Assembly: GCA_937902395.1 (NCBI GenBank) | Contig: CALGTV010000061.1 | Coordinates: 1-5,894, forward strand | Length of the DNA: 5,894 bases | Origin: an uncultured Ruminococcus sp. | Lineage (GTDB): Bacteria > Bacillota > Clostridia > Oscillospirales > Ruminococcaceae | Direction of reading: 5' to 3' | Shown here: one piece after another, positions 5,657-5,894 of the stretch | Numbering within the stretch: position 1 is the first letter of the stretch | Layout of the letters: every line of letters starts with the position of its first letter | The notes under the pieces: generated by a model | What the model was told of the DNA's origin: nothing | Seen by the model: the letters and a program-made list of their open reading frames with translations, nothing else | Database searches by the model: none | Made by a program: the position numbers and the translations under genes

Positions 5657-5809
5657 ATGGAAAATATTATAATTATTGCAATTGTAGCTGCAATAGTAAT
5701 TTCAATATGCTGTTATCTTTACAGAGAAAAGAAAAAAGGTGTCACCTGCATTGGCTGTCCCTACGCCAAAAAATGCGGCGGTAAATGCGGCAAAAAAACA
5801 CAAATATAG
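5657..5809 (+). CDS. FeoB-associated Cys-rich membrane protein (small)
   Basis: A 50-residue protein, easily missed by length filters. The ATG lies one base after the feoB stop, and GGAGAG (5645-5650), inside feoB, serves as its binding site. Residues 3-22 form one hydrophobic membrane segment (IIIIAIVAAIVISICCYLY), followed by basic REKKKG and a Cys-rich tail: Cys31, Cys34, Cys40 and Cys44 (CIGC, then CGGKC), with Cys18/Cys19 in the membrane segment. This matches the FeoB-associated Cys-rich family (PF12669-like), found behind feoB in many Firmicutes and of unclear function; the cysteines suggest metal binding or delivery of iron at the FeoB inner face. With a basic region after the helix, an N-out/C-in arrangement is likely. 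Identification rests on size, motif and position. Confidence 0.88.
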   Translation: MENIIIIAIVAAIVISICCYLYREKKKGVTCIGCPYAKKCGGKCGKKTQI

Positions 5810-5826
5810 CATTCTAAAATGGGATT

Positions 5827-5894
5827 CTAAAGGGTGAAACCCTTTAGCAGAGTCCAGAGACAGCGTCTCTGGCAGGGTGTGGGACAGCGTCCCA
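5827..5894. repeat. Three-hairpin intergenic repeat element, cut by the window end
   Basis: Three perfect stems follow each other: CTAAAGGGT (5827-5835)/ACCCTTTAG (5839-5847) with GAA loop; CCAGAGAC (5854-5861)/GTCTCTGG (5865-5872) with AGC loop; TGGGAC (5880-5885)/GTCCCA (5889-5894) with AGC loop. The last two share the centre ACAGCGT. There is no T-tract, so none looks like an intrinsic terminator. From memory, similar tandem-hairpin sequences occur as dispersed repeats in Ruminococcus-type genomes. A short direct repeat ATTCTAAA (5811-5818, 5824-5831) precedes it. The element may continue past the edge. Confidence 0.7.

Noticed and set aside
5827..5847. First right-edge hairpin as feo operon terminator
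   Set aside because: No T-tract follows; CAGAGTCC comes directly after the stem, so it reads better as part of the repeat element.
5827..5894. CRISPR array
   Set aside because: The units are different self-complementary hairpins without constant repeat length or spacers.

Overview
The window looks like chromosomal DNA of a low-to-moderate GC Firmicute, most likely a Ruminococcus-like member of the Oscillospiraceae (Clostridia). This rests on the style of the ribosomal proteins, strong AGGAGG ribosome binding sites, a Firmicutes-type FeoA/FeoB pair with a small Cys-rich FeoB partner, and a cluster of hairpins at the right end that resembles the repeats common in these genomes. The taxon is an inference; no rRNA gene is present. 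Every gene reads on the + strand.

Left (1-1132): the 3' part of rplK (L11), an unusually structured 123-nt gap that probably holds the L1 autoregulatory site, then complete rplA (L1), closed by a strong intrinsic terminator. The usual partners rplJ-rplL do not follow.

Middle (1145-3152): an HD-domain phosphohydrolase of the YfbR/HDDC2 5'-deoxynucleotidase type starts only 12 nt after the terminator. It is followed by a translationally overlapping ECF sigma factor / zinc-finger anti-sigma pair. A perfect 9-bp inverted repeat with a one-base centre lies just before the sigma gene. The anti-sigma has a ZAS zinc motif, one membrane segment and a large, unrecognised outer domain.

Right (3153-5894): a ferrous iron uptake locus. 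A perfect-consensus housekeeping promoter with a 10-bp inverted repeat at the predicted transcription start drives feoA. A strong hairpin followed by four T residues separates feoA from feoB. feoB is followed after one base by a 50-residue membrane protein with a CxxC...C...C tail (positions 5657-5809). The window ends in three consecutive hairpins, apparently a dispersed repeat element cut by the edge.

How the parts work together: L11/L1 serve the ribosome; the sigma/anti-sigma pair should sense an envelope signal; FeoA/FeoB/Cys-rich protein import Fe(II). I see no convincing terminator between the anti-sigma gene and the feoA promoter, so some read-through is possible, but no functional link between the sigma pair and iron uptake is shown. 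I find no clear evidence of an entirely new system. The best leads are non-coding: the operator-like hairpin of the feo promoter, the feoA-feoB attenuator-like hairpin, the palindrome before the sigma gene, and the unknown sensor domain of the anti-sigma.
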